Below are positions 10,326 through 22,703 of a DNA stretch of 64,000 bases, in pieces. The stretch spans positions 48,842,074-48,906,073 of the forward strand of contig NC_083339.1 in NCBI RefSeq assembly GCF_019175385.1, in the 5' to 3' direction. The position numbers and the translations under genes are program-made. Each line of letters begins with the position of its first letter. The first letter of the stretch is position 1. The notes beneath the pieces are model-generated. The model was not told the DNA's origin and did not search any database. It saw only the letters and a program-made list of their open reading frames with translations. The DNA comes from Lycium barbarum (Eukaryota > Streptophyta > Magnoliopsida > Solanales > Solanaceae).

Positions 10326-11949
10326 GTATGAGAGGCATAAGTAATAATAACATGTCAAGGAGATAAAAGAAGCATCAAATAAGGAGCAACTGTAACTGAC
10401 TGTCAATTATAAAAGAAATAATGCATGTTGGCTTACTTCATAATCATCGTCATATCATGTATGCATAAATGTATAAGTATAAGCAGCCCGTCCATGTAGG
10501 TACGGTGTAATAATAAGTAACATGCGTTCAGGCCTCCCGCGTCCGGGGTATAAGCTGCCCACTATAGTGGTGTGTATATATGCCCGACCATATAGGTACG
10601 GTATAATATCATCATCATATGCTCATCATAATATGCTCATCATAATCTACTCATCATAGTATGCTCATCACAATACATGCATGAAGACTCAAGGACAACT
10701 ATACTTTATTGGGGTGACGTAAGGTCGTGATCCCCCGATTCCATTATGGAGCATTCACAAACATCCTGCCTCACCTTGAAGGAAGTAATACGTAAGGTGA
10801 GTGTGTACAAAGCATAACATCATCGACTTTATGGTACTCTGCCTCACCTTGAAGGGACAATACATAAGGTGAGTGTCTACAATACCTGACATACTTAACT
10901 TAATGGTATTCTGCCTAACCTCGAAGGGAATAATGGAGGAGGTGAGTGTATACAACATACGACATCATTAGTATTATAGGAACGTCATAACATGAACTCT
11001 AGAGTCTTTAGACTCAAGCTTATCATCATTGGACTCATAACATATCTGTCATCTCATATAGCTATTCATGATCATAGACTCTTGACTTTCCGGATATATA
11101 GAGAATTTATGGAGAGAAAGGAGAATCATACCATCGGATTCATGCCATAGAAAGAAAGGACTAGCCTCACATACCTTTTACATTTATCTAATTTATCGCT
11201 TACTTGTTCTCCTTTAATGCCCACGTTCTACCTTCAAGAGAATTTGTATCGACATTAACTAACAGTTATAAGAACGGACTTACTAACGCTAGAGAAAATT
11301 GGGCAGCATTTCCTTTGTTTATACTACTTTTCCCATGTTTTATATCAGCTCCCAATGTTCATATCAACATTCACAATATTGCAACCAACAATCATCATTT
11401 ATCTACATTTACCACAATTCACCATTTCTTTTCGATTTCTCCACAATTATGGTTATAGCTCATTATCGCGTTTTATCATATATATAATACTTATTCCATG
11501 GTATAAATGTCATTTATAACGTATTCACGATCACAACATACCAACATTCATCATTCATCCCAACCACTATTCAACAATGACACTATTCCCTCATTTATGA
11601 TCCATTTTCTATGTCTTTCTACAATTCAAGTGTCTTAGCCTTCCAATACCTTAAACAACATGGTATGGTCATGAAACTTACCTTGGATGATGGATGAACA
11701 AGCCTTGAATGGAAATGCTCTTCTAGCACCAAAACCCTATTTCACTTCCCTTGGGTTTTCTTGAAGTAGATAAACTTTTACTAAGTTTCATACACTTGTT
11801 TTCATGGATTTGAAGTGGTTGATCTTGGCTTTCCTTTGATTTCTTGTGGATGAAGAGTGGAGAGGATATTCTAGAGGTTTCTATGACCAAAAATGGTGAA
11901 AATATGATTTTTGGGTCGAGTTTGATCTATATATAGTGGTCCAGAAAAT

Positions 11950-12122
11950 TCTGGACCGACACAACATGTGGCAAGCTTTGCTAGACGCAAAGTGTACTTT
12001 GCGAGCCGCATGTTGTGTCGTAGACCGCGCACAACACCAATTTTCACTGTCACACTTTGCTGTGCAACTGCGTGGCCGCAAAGCGTGTTTGCTGCTCGCA
12101 TGTTGCGCCTCAAAGTGCGCCA
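11950..12122 (-). promoter_or_regulatory. CpG-rich promoter-proximal array of the B LTR
   Basis: Repeated (A)CTTTGCG/CGCAAAG, GCATGTTG and CGCGCACAAC-like motifs fill about 170 bp just upstream, in sense, of a TATATATA element near 11930. The motif set differs from those of A, F, K, N and Q but the location is the same. Confidence 0.45.
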
Positions 12123-12339
12123 TAATGTGACATTTTACCCAACTTCCACCGAAACTTAACTCCGATGATCCGACGAGTCTTAAACCTTCCCGAGGCTTAC
12201 TAAACATGATTTTTCTCCATTATATACCCAAGATGGACATATCTATCCCCATGACCTCAAAACATTTATCCTACTTCCCAAGGCTAGGACAATTAGCATT
12301 CGGCGAAACTCAACGTATGAAAATGAGAGGTGTAACATT

Positions 12340-12360
12340 CTCCCCCCCCCCCCCCCTTTT
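12340..12360 (-). other. polypurine tract of element B with a 15-G run
   Basis: On the plus strand 15 C residues (12342-12356) followed by TTTT directly adjoin the LTR start. In sense this is a pure A4-G15 tract next to TGTTACACC, preceded by the CGAGGACGAATGTTCC segment. Confidence 0.85.
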
Positions 12361-12601
12361 GGAACATTCGTCCTCGAATGTTAAACACTTGGGATTTTAC
12401 GAAAATTTCGCCAGAGTTTCCCCTATAATATAGCACTACCATCCTGTCACAACAACCAATAATATCACTGCCTCACAGGGCCACAACATAATAGCAACAT
12501 ATCTATGGCCACACACGACCAAAAGCTTGAAAAGTAAACGTACATACCTTATATTGTTAATGTTTCATCTTGAATCTATCCTGGGGGTTGGAATAAGTGT
12601 G

Positions 12602-12948
12602 GATATGTGGATTTCATTTTCTCTTCTGCTTCCCAAGTCATTTCTTCCCAGTTGTTATTCTGCCATAAGACCTTAACTGAGGCCACTTCGCTATTTCGAG
12701 GGCTCCGTACTTGCCTATCTAATATGGCAATGGGTAGCCCTTCATAAGTCAACTTTTCTTGTCACTTGAACATCATTTACTGACATAATTCTAGTAGGAT
12801 TTCCAACATATTTACGAAGTATCGAGATGCATAAAACTGGGTGAACTGACTCCAAATGAGGAGGTAGATCTAATTCATAAGCCACCTTGCCGATTTCGCA
12901 CACAATCTCATAAGGCCTAATGCATCGGGGACTAAGCTTCCCCTTCAT
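12602..12948 (-). pseudogene. integrase C-terminal fragment of element B
   Basis: On the minus strand, residues from 12948 read KGKLSPRCIRPYEI and LPPHLESVHPVLCISILRKY, the segment after the integrase core in Ty3/gypsy elements with chromodomain-like tails. After a frameshift near 12743 the same protein continues as YEGLPIAILDRQV and then VASVKVLWQN and WEAEEKM to about 12602. No integrase core, RNase H or RT precedes it. The fragment lies where the end of pol should be, about 240 bp before the polypurine tract. It is a relic from which the rest of pol has been lost. Confidence 0.85.
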
Positions 12949-15664
12949 TCAGTGATCTTCTTGCCTTCATAATTTTTCGCACCCCAATGATACTGTAGTA
13001 AGCGTATAGCATGTACTTGTGTCATATTCCAAGTAATTGTCCTATTTATCCCTAACAATAATCCCAACTCAACATTTCAACTCAATTTACCGTATATTTT
13101 TGCTTCAACTGACCCGGAGTATCATGACTACCCTGCCCTTTTTTACCTCCTACACCTCCTTTTAAGTACCCACTTGGTTTCATTGGCGACGCATAATTAT
13201 TTGCTAGTTACATAATCGTTCTTGCGTGATTCGTGTACATACACATCTATACATATACATGTATCCATATCCGTATCCGTATTCATAATCGTACTCATTT
13301 ACATGTCGTATCCATGGCTATATTCATATACTTATCATTTACATAGCATGCCCGCCACAAAGGTTCGGTGTTTTGCATATCCAGCCACGACAAGGCTCGG
13401 TGTCATTCATACCAAAAGTCTTTTGTCTGCCTGTAGTAACTCGTCTCGTCATGCTCCCTTCCTTCCTTTATTTTTTTTTCCTATCTTATGCTCTACCAAA
13501 GAAAACCTTAGGTCCCTTTTCTTAATTGTCACTCATAAATAACAATATCATTAACAACGACTCTCCCATTAGTGCCTTTGTCTCCATTCCAGTATAGCAT
13601 CGCTATCTTTTACAATATCCCTTAAGTTATTTGCTCTCAATATCACGGGGTTCAAGGTCTTCGCGAATGGTTTCCCGCACAGTCTCAGATCTCTGCTCAA
13701 TTCATGTCCTGCATAACTCACTTTTTGTTTTAGAGTCTATATCTGTCACATCATAGGATTCATCGTTTCAGTCTCTATACTCGTATTTTCCTTACTCGCT
13801 TCCCCCCCTTTAAGGGTTTTACTTGTATCATCCTCAAATCTGTTGCCTCACCTTCGAATCTTGAATTCATATATCCCTTACTATACTACATCTCATTTAT
13901 GGTGTTTCCTATAATTTATAGCTACGGTAATTCATGTGGGAGGTCTTAACATACTCATCTTGCAGTTTTGTAATCAAGTAATACAACCGGCATAGCAATC
14001 CGAACAAGAATGTGTTTTACTTAGCTCATTTGGTAGTTATAAGTCAATATCTAAATCCGCTCCAATTAACAACTTTCTGCCCCATAGGGATGCTCACAAT
14101 AGTAGTAGGTCTAGTTATCTATACCATCCATATAATGTCACTTGCCCTCTTCTTCGGTGCTTAAAGTTCACTTGTAACGTCATCTTTGTTCTCCAGGGCC
14201 TAAGTCTCATACGCCACTGATACCCCTCACGCCTCACATTCTTTTACTCTTGTTTTTCACTCAACACTGATTTCAAGACCAATCATAATCGTATTATATT
14301 TGTCGTTGATGATAGATTTACTCTATCGCTTTTTCGTCGTACGGTAAACCCATAATTCGTGATCATATCTTTCTTTTCAACTCTTTACTTCATATACTTT
14401 ACTTGTTCTAACTTGGTATAGGATATTCGCAGGAGATGCATCTTCTTTTAATCATAACACGACTACTTCTTAAGTGCGCATACTTTGCAGCGCATTTCCT
14501 ACTCTTTCCATTCCTCTTTCTCATTCCTTTACAGTTCTTCCTCCTCAATTTACCTTATTTCCTCCCATTTTATGGTTAATCCTTTATTCTTCGCATGACG
14601 AACTCTATTCCTAACTTAGTACCACTTTGTCTTTTAGAATATACTGCCTTTGTACAATCCATTCTTTTTGCTTTCTCATCTACTGCCCCATGGCTCGCTT
14701 GCTGGTTTCACTCTTGCATTCACTCTTTATTCATCTAGAACATGTCACCTCCTTGGTCGTTTCCTCGTTATACTTTGTATTACTGTTCTTGTTATGCCCT
14801 CATTATACCTTGATCATAATCAACGCTATAGAATGCCCCTTCCTTACCTCGTTCGCAAACCTGCTCGTAAAATAGAATAAATCTTGCGAAGTAAGCATAC
14901 TCAACCTGTTACTCTTTCTAATCAGTTCTATTACACTTACCATATAAATTGTTTTACCAACGTATTCTCATTCACTATAACCCTTCGTATTCGTACCTCT
15001 ATCTTTGGGTACTGTTACTTTAGTTTCTAGAAAACTTATCATATCTTACTCGCACTTATCCGTCCAATCAATACTCCAGTATCACACTCTATTGGAGTTA
15101 CCCTTTCTCTTCCATGTCATGTCTTAGTACTACCAAACATTTCTCTTTACCGTATCAATGTCGCTCTTATAACTACTGTTACTATCAATTCAATAGTACT
15201 TAACTCAGCTCGTGTAGTTGTTAATGATATTCCTAACTTAATCTCGTCCTGCCATTACCTTGTTGCACGACATCTCTTCTCATTAGAACATGTCACAAGC
15301 TTATATCTTATCTCCTTTAGATTCTAGGAAAATTTAGACAGAGTTTCTCTTGTAAACATAACAATCCCAAACCTGCACATAGCCTAGAAAACACATCCGA
15401 TGTCTCAATAGGACATATATCGGAACACACATAATACGTAACTGAACAACACAAGATCACTTACCATTAAAGGATATAAATAATAGGGCTTGTCTCATAA
15501 GTTGTGCCTGCACACTCGGTCTAGAAATCCATTATCTATATACATACATATATTATTTATATTCACTCGCTGTCAATCAACTTACTCGTAAATCACGATT
15601 TTTTTCTATCACTAGGTTACTAACAAATATAGCCATCTCAAATCGTCGGATTGGCTCATATTTT
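12949..15664 (-). mobile_element. non-coding interior of element B
   Basis: These 2.7 kb lie between the gag remnant and the integrase tail, where protease, RT, RNase H and integrase belong, but I see no motif of any of them. The sense strand is purine-rich. Much of it matches the interior of element C (19148-21270), for example the CGTATCCATGG, TAGGGATGC and CATACTTTACTTGTTCTAACTTG segments read on the plus strand. Because two elements share it, it is an inherited spacer and not two separately decayed pols. The ORFs inside are short and carry no recognised domain. Two CCGCC/GGTTCGGTG-type repeats occur at 13350-13410. Confidence 0.6.
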
Positions 15665-16600
15665 TCACCTCAACACAATCATCACAACGGGGGTGATACA
15701 TGACAGCATAGGATCCGAAGCAATCGATGCACACATATCATAAGAGGATACTAACAATATACCTAGAACAATATCAGGGGAAGACTCAGGATCCTGTCGC
15801 TCAGCTAACGCATGGATATGATGCTGGGATCCACTTGGACTGGGCGTTCCTCTTTGGTCTCTATCACCACCTACTAACATCTGTGGCCTTGGCCTTGGAG
15901 GGCGTACCGATGACGAAGAGCCAGCTACTAACCCCATAGGTCGAACCTTATCTCTACCACGCCTCCATGGGCAGTCGCGCATAATATGGCCTGGCCGAGC
16001 ACAGGTATAACAAACATTCGAGCCCAAGCGGCATGGTCCCCAATGTAAATTGCGACACTGAGTACATCGCGGTACCGAGGGTCTCTTCTAACTAGAACCA
16101 CTACGAATTCGAGAACTGGAAACTCTGAGACTCTGGGGTGACCTAGAATAAGTAGACCCATCAAATTCGGGTCTAGAAAACTGCGGAGGAGCACCACTTG
16201 TCGAACGAACTGAGTGCTTAAAGAATTGTTGCCTCGGAGCACCCCTAAACTCATGATTAAACCCTGAGGAACTAACTCTCTTTCTCCATTCCTTGTTACC
16301 GTGGTCCACATCCTGTCGCTGAGCTTGAGCGGCTACCAATTGAGTCAGTAAAAGAATAGTCTGTCTCATCTCTTGGCCCGAGGCATCTGGTGGAGGAACG
16401 GGGGGTGCTGTAGCTAAACTTGAGGCTCTCCTCTGATCCTCTAAAGTGGGCGAAGTATGGGAAAACTGAGGTAGGGCCTTATTCTGGGGTTCGCCCTCTT
16501 CCATATCTATAGACGGCTCTCGTTCAAGCCCTTCTTCAACCACCATCTTGCCTTTCTGGGCTGCCGTAGCTTTTCCTTTCATCAGCTTTGCTGAAATCAT
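15665..16600 (-). pseudogene. capsid-less gag of element B, with the start of protease
   Basis: Read from 16600 leftwards, this frame encodes a gag N-terminus (MISAKLMKGK start, acidic segment, then QEMRQTILLLTQLVAAQAQR). A low-complexity R/S/P-rich region follows directly. Next come a C..C..H zinc-binding segment and the knuckle CYTCARPGHIMRDC (about 15980-16020). The part after it resembles the linker and beginning of the aspartic protease (ESSPDIVLGIL), but the catalytic DPGST-like site is destroyed. The roughly 200-residue capsid core (Retrotrans_gag domain) that should follow the QAQRQ segment is absent. One TAG, where C has CAG, interrupts the frame near 16088. C carries the same deletion, so B and C descend from one shortened gag. 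Confidence 0.85.
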
Positions 16601-16779
16601 AGCACACTATTAAGGAGGAGATAATCTTATAATATAGCTCTATCGCACGATCTCTTAAGGTGAAAGATGGTCATTTTTCCTAAATGCCCTGTAGCCTCTT
16701 GTTTATTAGCGAGGCGCGCAAGACACCATAAACAAGACTCTACTAGACACGGCTCGTAGACACTTCCTAGGACCGAACT

Positions 16780-16791
16780 GCTCTGATACCA
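16780..16791 (-). other. primer binding site of element B
   Basis: In sense TGGTATCAGAGC, 4 nt after the end of the 5' LTR at 16796. This is the initiator Met tRNA type. Confidence 0.9.
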
Positions 16792-16795
16792 CTTT

Positions 16796-18768
16796 TGTCA
16801 CGACCCGACTAGGGGTCGCGACGGGTACCCGGGGCTACCCACCGAGCACCGCTCATTCTGTTACTCATCATACTCATTATATACCCTTCTATCAAATTTA
16901 TACTCAATTCATAAAAAAATCATCTTTCATTTTAGAACATACTTACTTTTATATACATAAGCCTCTCGGCCATCGAAATAATATATATACGTAATAACAA
17001 TTTTGTGAGACCATATGACCCACACTGCGTATCTATGAGCCTCTATGGGAGTGCTAGACATAAGGATGGGACAAGACCCCGTCATGCCCAAAAATGCATA
17101 TACATGAATATACACAAAGGAATAATCACGGCACCTCCGGAACAATGGAGTGTTCTCAAGTCAGCTAATAGCCCCTACGAGTCTGGATCAAGCTCACCTC
17201 CCTGTCTACCTGTGGGCATGAACACAGCGTCCAAAGAAAATGGACGTCAGTACCAACATTGTACTGAGTATGAGTGGCATAAGTAATAATAACATGTCAA
17301 GGAGATGAAGGAAGCATCAAATAAGGAGCAACTGTAACTGACTATCAATTATAAAAGAAATAATGCATGCTGGCTTACTTCATAATCATCGTCATATCAT
17401 GTATGCATAAATGTATAAGTATAAGCTGCCCGTCCATGTAGGTACGGTGTAGTAATAAGTAACCCGCGTCCAGGCCTCCAGCGTCCGGGGTATAAGCTGC
17501 CCACTATAGTGGTGTTTATATCTGCCCGACTATATAGGTACGGTGTAATATCATCATCATATGCTAATCATAATATGCTCATCATAATATACTCATCATA
17601 GTATGCTAATCACAATACATGCATGAAGACTCAAGGATAACTATACTTTATCGGGGTGACGTAAGGTCGTGATCCCCCGATTCCATTATGGAGCATTCAC
17701 AAACATCCTGCCTCACCTTGAAGGAAGTAATACATAAAGTGAGTGTGTACAAAGCATAACATCATCGACTTTATGGTACTCTGCCTCACCTTGAAGGGAC
17801 AATACATAAGGTGAGTGTCTATAATACCTGACATACTTAACTTAATGGTATTTTGCCTCACCTCGAAGGGACGTTGGATGAGGTGAGTGTATACAACATA
17901 CGACATCATTAGTGTTATAGGAACATCATAACATGAACTCTAGAGTCTTTAGACTCAAGCTTATCATCATTGGACTCATAACATATCTCTCATCTCATAT
18001 AGCTATTCATGATCATAGACTCTTGACTTTCCGGGATATATAGAGAATTTATGGAGAGAAAGGAGAATCCTACAATCGGATTCATGCCATAGAAAGAAAG
18101 GACTATCCTCACATACCTTTTACATTTAGCTAATCGCTAGCTTGTTCTCCTTTAATGCCCACGTTCTACCTTCAAGAGAATTCGTATTGACATTAGCTAA
18201 CAATTATAAGAACGGACTTACTAACGCTAGAGAAAATTGGGCAGCATTTCCTTTGTTTATACTACTTTTCCCATGTTTTATATCAGCTTCCAACGTTCAT
18301 ATCAACATTCACAATATTGCAACCAACAATCATCATTTATCTACATTTACCACAATTCACCATTTCTCTTTGATTTCTCCACAATTATGGTTATAGCTCA
18401 TTATCGCTTTTTCTCTTATATATAATACTTATTCCATGGTCTAAATTTCATTTATAACGTATTCACGATCACAACATACCAACATTCATCATTCATCCCA
18501 ACCACTATTCAACACTGACACTATTCCCTCATTTATGACCCATTTTTTATGTCTTTCTACAATTTAAGTGTCTTAGCCTTCCAATACCTTAAACAATAAG
18601 GTCATGAAACTTACCTTGGATGATGGATGAACAAGCCTTGAATGGAAATGCTCTTCTAGCACCAAAACCCTATTTCACTTCCCTTGGGTTTTCTTGAAGT
18701 AGATAAACTTTTACTAAGTTTCACACACTTGTTTTCATGGATTTGAATTGGTTGATCTTGGCTTTCCT
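16796..18768 (-). mobile_element. 5' LTR of element B, missing its 5' end
   Basis: The sense strand ends GGGTCGTGACA at 16796. It matches the B 3' LTR base for base over most of 17083-18768 with scattered differences. It holds the GGGGTCTTGTCCC block (17068-17083), the hairpin block (17208-17267), the GGTATGTGAGGAT block (18082-18120) and the AAGGTAAGTTT donor-like site (about 18613). Homology with the 3' LTR stops at about 18768, roughly 500 bp before the expected LTR start, so the TATA box and motif array are missing. Confidence 0.88.
17208..17267 (-). promoter_or_regulatory. conserved paired-hairpin block of the B 5' LTR
   Basis: Arms at 17247-17253 and 17261-17267 with a 7-nt loop; the second stem GACGTCC/GGACG follows in sense. 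It differs from its partner in the 3' LTR at only a few bases. Confidence 0.7.
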
Positions 18769-19147
18769 TAAGAAGAAGAAGAAGAAGAACAAAAGAAAAA
18801 AAAAGATGAAGAACAAAAGAAAAAAAAATATGAAGAGAGTGCAAGGGTTTCGGCCATGGCTCTAGAAATTTAGCCATGGGAAATTGACCAAGGAAAATTA
18901 TTTTCTCCTAGCTTTTCTACTAATTGGAAGATGCTCTTTAACATGGTGAAGTTGTTGGAGCAAGCAAGACACTTATCTGGACAATTCATGAACCTTAACC
19001 AAGTGGAGAAGTTGAAGAAGAAAGGTGAGCTTTAATCTTGTCTTATGTGTTATGAAGGGTTTATATGTGTTCTAGTATGCTAAGATGGAAGTTTTCATGA
19101 TGAATATGTAAGTATGCATGTGGCCGAATGGAAGTGGTATAATGTAG
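18769..19147 (+). other. unassigned segment between elements B and C, possibly an LTR scrap
   Basis: It begins with a GAA/AAAAG-rich run (18769-18835). Then comes a stretch that includes GGCCATGG twice and ends in a donor-like AAAGGTGAGCTTT (about 19020). That layout resembles the leader of a plus-strand LTR (compare about 9600-9770), but the similarity is weak. No ORF with a recognisable domain is present. It marks where the 5' end of LTR B and the 3' half of element C were lost. Confidence 0.3.
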
Positions 19148-21270
19148 ATGTGACAAACCGTACTTATTAGCATATCGTATCCATGGTTATGTTCATATAC
19201 ATATCAATACCATTCATAACGACTTTCTCGCCAATGTCTTTGTCTCAGGAACGGGGTAACCCCACAATAAAATCCATATTAACCTCATGAATTATTATGT
19301 GTCTCAGGCCTGCATGCCTTCTTCTTGTGACTACCATCACCCACTATATTTATAACATTCTCCGGTGTCATATCTTCATTTGGGCTAGAGGGGTATTCAA
19401 TCTCGGGGGAAATTAAATCAACTATGAGGACAGAGAGAGATGAGAGTTTCCCTTATGCTTGAAGAGTAAAAAGCCACCACAACCAATTGAATAGTACTCC
19501 CTAAACTGAGTCCAATTCTTCTTCAGCCATGTCACGCAATAGGAGTTTTGAAATTTTACTCCCCGTTTTGCGCCACCTAAGACCTTAAGGGACACAACGT
19601 CTCACAGATCGCCCCCATACTTCACTAAAAATTCACCTAGGATTTGTAATTTAGAGAGACGAGGAGGTGATATAATGTTGAAGAACTGTGGGTCCACCCC
19701 CACCTGTCATCGATGCTTTACCATCTTTGCCGACTCACGACCCTTCTTCTTCTTCTTCTTCTTCTTCTTGCTTTTGGATGTCACCTTATTCTACTTCCTG
19801 TAGTCAATACGAGTCCGTAGGGCTTATCATTTCAACCTACACCCTGGTATCCTCTCTATTCGCTTCCCCCCATTAAGGGTTTTACTCGTGCCTGTAAATC
19901 TTGAGTTCATGTACTCCTGACTACACTACGTCTTACTCATACCGTTCCCCACAATCTATGGCTATAACAGTTCATGTGTGAACCCTTAGCGTACTCACTT
20001 TACAATCTTGTAACCAAATAATGCACCCCTTATAGTAATCCGAACAAACATGTATTTTACTTGGCGCATCCAATAATTATGAGTCAATATCTAATTCCGC
20101 TCCAATTAGCAACTTCCTGCCCCATAGGGATGCGTATATTAGTAGTAGGTCTAACTATCCATGCCACCCATCTAATGTCACTTGCCCTCTTCTTTGGCGC
20201 TCAAAATATGCTTGTAACGCCATCTTCGTTTCTCTAGGGCTTAGGTCTCTTTCGCCGCTAATGCGCCCCATGCCTCCTTATTCTTTTACTCCGGTTTACG
20301 CTTGGCACCGATTTCATAACCATGTTGTACCACTATCGTTATTAATTATGACTCTGCTCCATTGATTCATCATCATACAGTAAACTCATAACTCATGATC
20401 ATCTTTCCTCTTCAACTCTTTACTTCACATACTTCACTCGTTCTAACTTGATATAGGACCTTCGTAGGAAATACTTTCTCCTTTGACTACCACACAACTA
20501 TTCCTCAAGTACACATACCTCGTATATTTCCTTTTTGCTATATTTTCGCCCTTATTCCTTCCTGCTCGACTTATCTCATTTCCTCCCGTCTTATACTCGA
20601 TCCTCGACTCTTCCTATGAGGAACCATATTCTTAACTTAGTACCGCTTTGTCCTTTAGGATATACCGCCTTTGTCAATTCATCCCTTGCTGCCAAAACTA
20701 GCTCTGTTCTTTCTGATCATCCCCTCTCACTCCTATCACGTTGACCCTCCTCCTACTAATTATCCTACCTTCATTATTTATCCTTACCGTAGTCTTGATC
20801 TTTTACACCCAACTAAAGATATCATCCATACTCTTAATTATGCCAATCACGGCTACTGCTACTCCACTATATCACTTTACTCTGATTCTTTTTTTTTTGG
20901 GTTGACTTCTCCCTTTTTGCTGGCTATCATCTCGGTTGTTGAGGAATTCCTGCGCTGAACTTTCCCTAACAAGGTCCTTCAAGCTCTCTCATCTACTGCT
21001 CCCTGGTTCGCTTGCTGGTTTCACTCTTGTATTCATATAAAGCTTAACATACCCTTAGGCGTCTCCTCGCTATACTTTACATTACAATTCTTGTTACGTG
21101 CTTATTATATCCAGATCATAATCTACCCTATGGAGTAACACTCTTGATCTCATTCGCAAGCCTGCTTATAACATAGGATAGCCTCATGAAGCAGGCATAC
21201 TCAACCTGTTATCCTTTTTTTGTCTGTCACATTATATTTACCATATGGATTATTTGCCCACGTATTCGCA
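19148..21270 (-). mobile_element. non-coding interior of element C, truncated
   Basis: It matches the B interior in order and orientation, from the CATATCGTATCCATGG segment (compare about 13305) to the end of gag. No protease, RT, RNase H or integrase motif was seen. The 3' part of element C, with its integrase tail, polypurine tract and 3' LTR, is missing. A (TTC)9 microsatellite lies at 19743-19769. The plus-strand ORFs here (20535-20958) have no recognised domain. Confidence 0.6.
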
Positions 21271-22068
21271 TTAATCATAAAAGGGTGCTAACAATATACC
21301 TGGAGGAATATCAGGGGAAGACTCAGGATCCGGTCGTTCGACTAATGCCTGGATATGATGCTGGGATCCACTTGGACTGGGCGTTCTTCGGTCTCTACCA
21401 CTTCTTACTAGCATCTGTGACCCTGGCCTTGGAAGGCATGCCGATGATGAAGAGCCAGTCACCACCCCCGTAGTCCGGACCTCACCTTTATCACGTAGCG
21501 ATGGGCAATTACGCTTTAAATGGCCTGGCCGAGCACAGGCATAACAAACATCCGTGCCCCAGCGATACGGTCCCCGATGTAACCTGTGACACTGAGTACA
21601 TCGCGGCACCGAGGATCTCTTCTGGCCAGAACCACTCCGAATCCGAGGACTAGAAACTCTGAGACTCTGGGGTGACGTTGAATAAGTAGGTCCATCAAAT
21701 CCGGGTCTAGGAAACTGCAGAGGAACACCTCTAATCTCATGATCAGCCCCTAAAGAATTAGCCCCCTTTCTCCGACCCCTGTTATCGTGGCCCGCATCCT
21801 GCCGCTGAGCTTGAGCGGCTACTAACTGAGTCAATAAAAGAATAGCCTGTCTCATCTCTTGGCCCGCGGTATCTTGCGAAGGAACGGGGGGTGCTAGAGC
21901 TAAGGTCGAGGCTCCCCTCTGATACTCAAAAGTGGGAGAAGTATGGGATAACCGAGGTGGGGCCTTATCCTGGGGTTCGCCCTCCTCCATATCTATAGAT
22001 GGCTCTCGATCAAGCCCTTCTTCAACCACCATCTTGCCCTTCTGGGCCGCCGCAGCTTTTCCTTTCAT
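21271..22068 (-). pseudogene. capsid-less gag of element C
   Basis: An uninterrupted 265-codon frame starts at the ATG at 22068; the upstream in-frame Met used in B is ATA here. Order: basic N-terminus (KGKAAAAQKGK), acidic segment, QEMRQAILLLTQLVAAQAQR (about residues 75-95), an R/S/P-rich segment, then CTQCHRLHRGPYRWGTDVC and the CCHC knuckle CYACARPGHLKRNC (about residues 175-190). The tail ends in ESSPDIPPGILLAPFYD, where the protease should begin. The capsid core is missing at the same position as in B. Open reading over this length suggests either a young copy or selection for the shortened product; the capsid loss means it could not assemble particles alone. It may use RNA-binding by the knuckle together with a helper gag. 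Confidence 0.85.
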
Positions 22069-22265
22069 CAGCTTTGCTGAAATTATAACGCACCGTTAGG
22101 GGAGGAATAATCTTATAACATAGCTCTATCGCACGATCTATTAAGATGAAAGATGGTCATCATTCCTAAATGCCCGGTAGCCTCCTGTTTATAGATGTGG
22201 TGCACAACACACCGATAAACAAGACTCTACTAGACACGGCTCGTAGACACTTCCTAGGATGAACT

Positions 22266-22277
22266 GCTCTGATACCA
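22266..22277 (-). other. primer binding site of element C
   Basis: In sense TGGTATCAGAGC, 4 nt from the LTR end at 22282. Confidence 0.9.
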
Positions 22278-22642
22278 CTTCTGTCACAACCCAGCTGGGG
22301 GCCGCGACGGGTACCCGGGGCTAACCACCGAGCACCGCTCGTGCTATCATTTCCTTAACCCGTTCAACAATCATCCATCGATTCCCTGTTAACTTTAAAA
22401 AGGATCTAGTTTTCATTACAGAACATAATGCTTTAATACAAGAACATATTTCAATATACTGATACACATAAATACTATCAACGTCGTGGAACCACATAGC
22501 CCACATCGAGTATCTACGAGCCTCTATTGGATGACATATACTAATATACACAAAAGGATCCGCCGAATAGCACCTCCGGAATAGTGGAGTGCTCCTGTAA
22601 ACCTGCACATGGCTCCTACGGTTCTACACCGTCTCCCTGTCT

Positions 22643-22703
22643 ACCAGTGGGCATGAGCACAGCATCCAAAAAGAAAAGGATGTCAGTACGAGCATTGTAC
22701 TGA
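22643..22703 (-). promoter_or_regulatory. conserved paired-hairpin block of LTR C
   Basis: Arms 22683-22689 and 22697-22703, 7-nt loop. The second stem is a one-base variant (GACATCC/GGATG), changed on both sides so that pairing is kept. Confidence 0.7.

Larger units (their letters stand above)
10141..12337 (-). mobile_element. 3' LTR of element B, missing its 3' end
   Basis: It is almost the same sequence as the B 5' LTR at 17083-18768 and extends further at the 5' end. In sense it starts TGTTACACCTCTC at 12337, next to the polypurine tract. Landmarks are the CpG-rich array (11950-12122), TATATATA (about 11930), a donor-like AAGGTAAGTTT (about 11683), the GGTATGTGAGGCT block (11141-11177) and the hairpin block (10266-10325). 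The last 290 bp found in the 5' LTR (16796-17082) are absent; the break at 10140/10141 lies just inside the GGGTCTTGTCCC block. About 2.2 kb remain. Confidence 0.88.

Noticed and set aside
11881..12207. Overlapping ORFs on both strands at the CpG-rich stretch
   Set aside because: They lie in the promoter-proximal array of LTR B; high GC removes stops.
20535..20958. Plus-strand ORFs with hydrophobic, serine-rich translation
   Set aside because: They lie antisense in the shared non-coding interior of C; homologous B sequence does not keep the frame.
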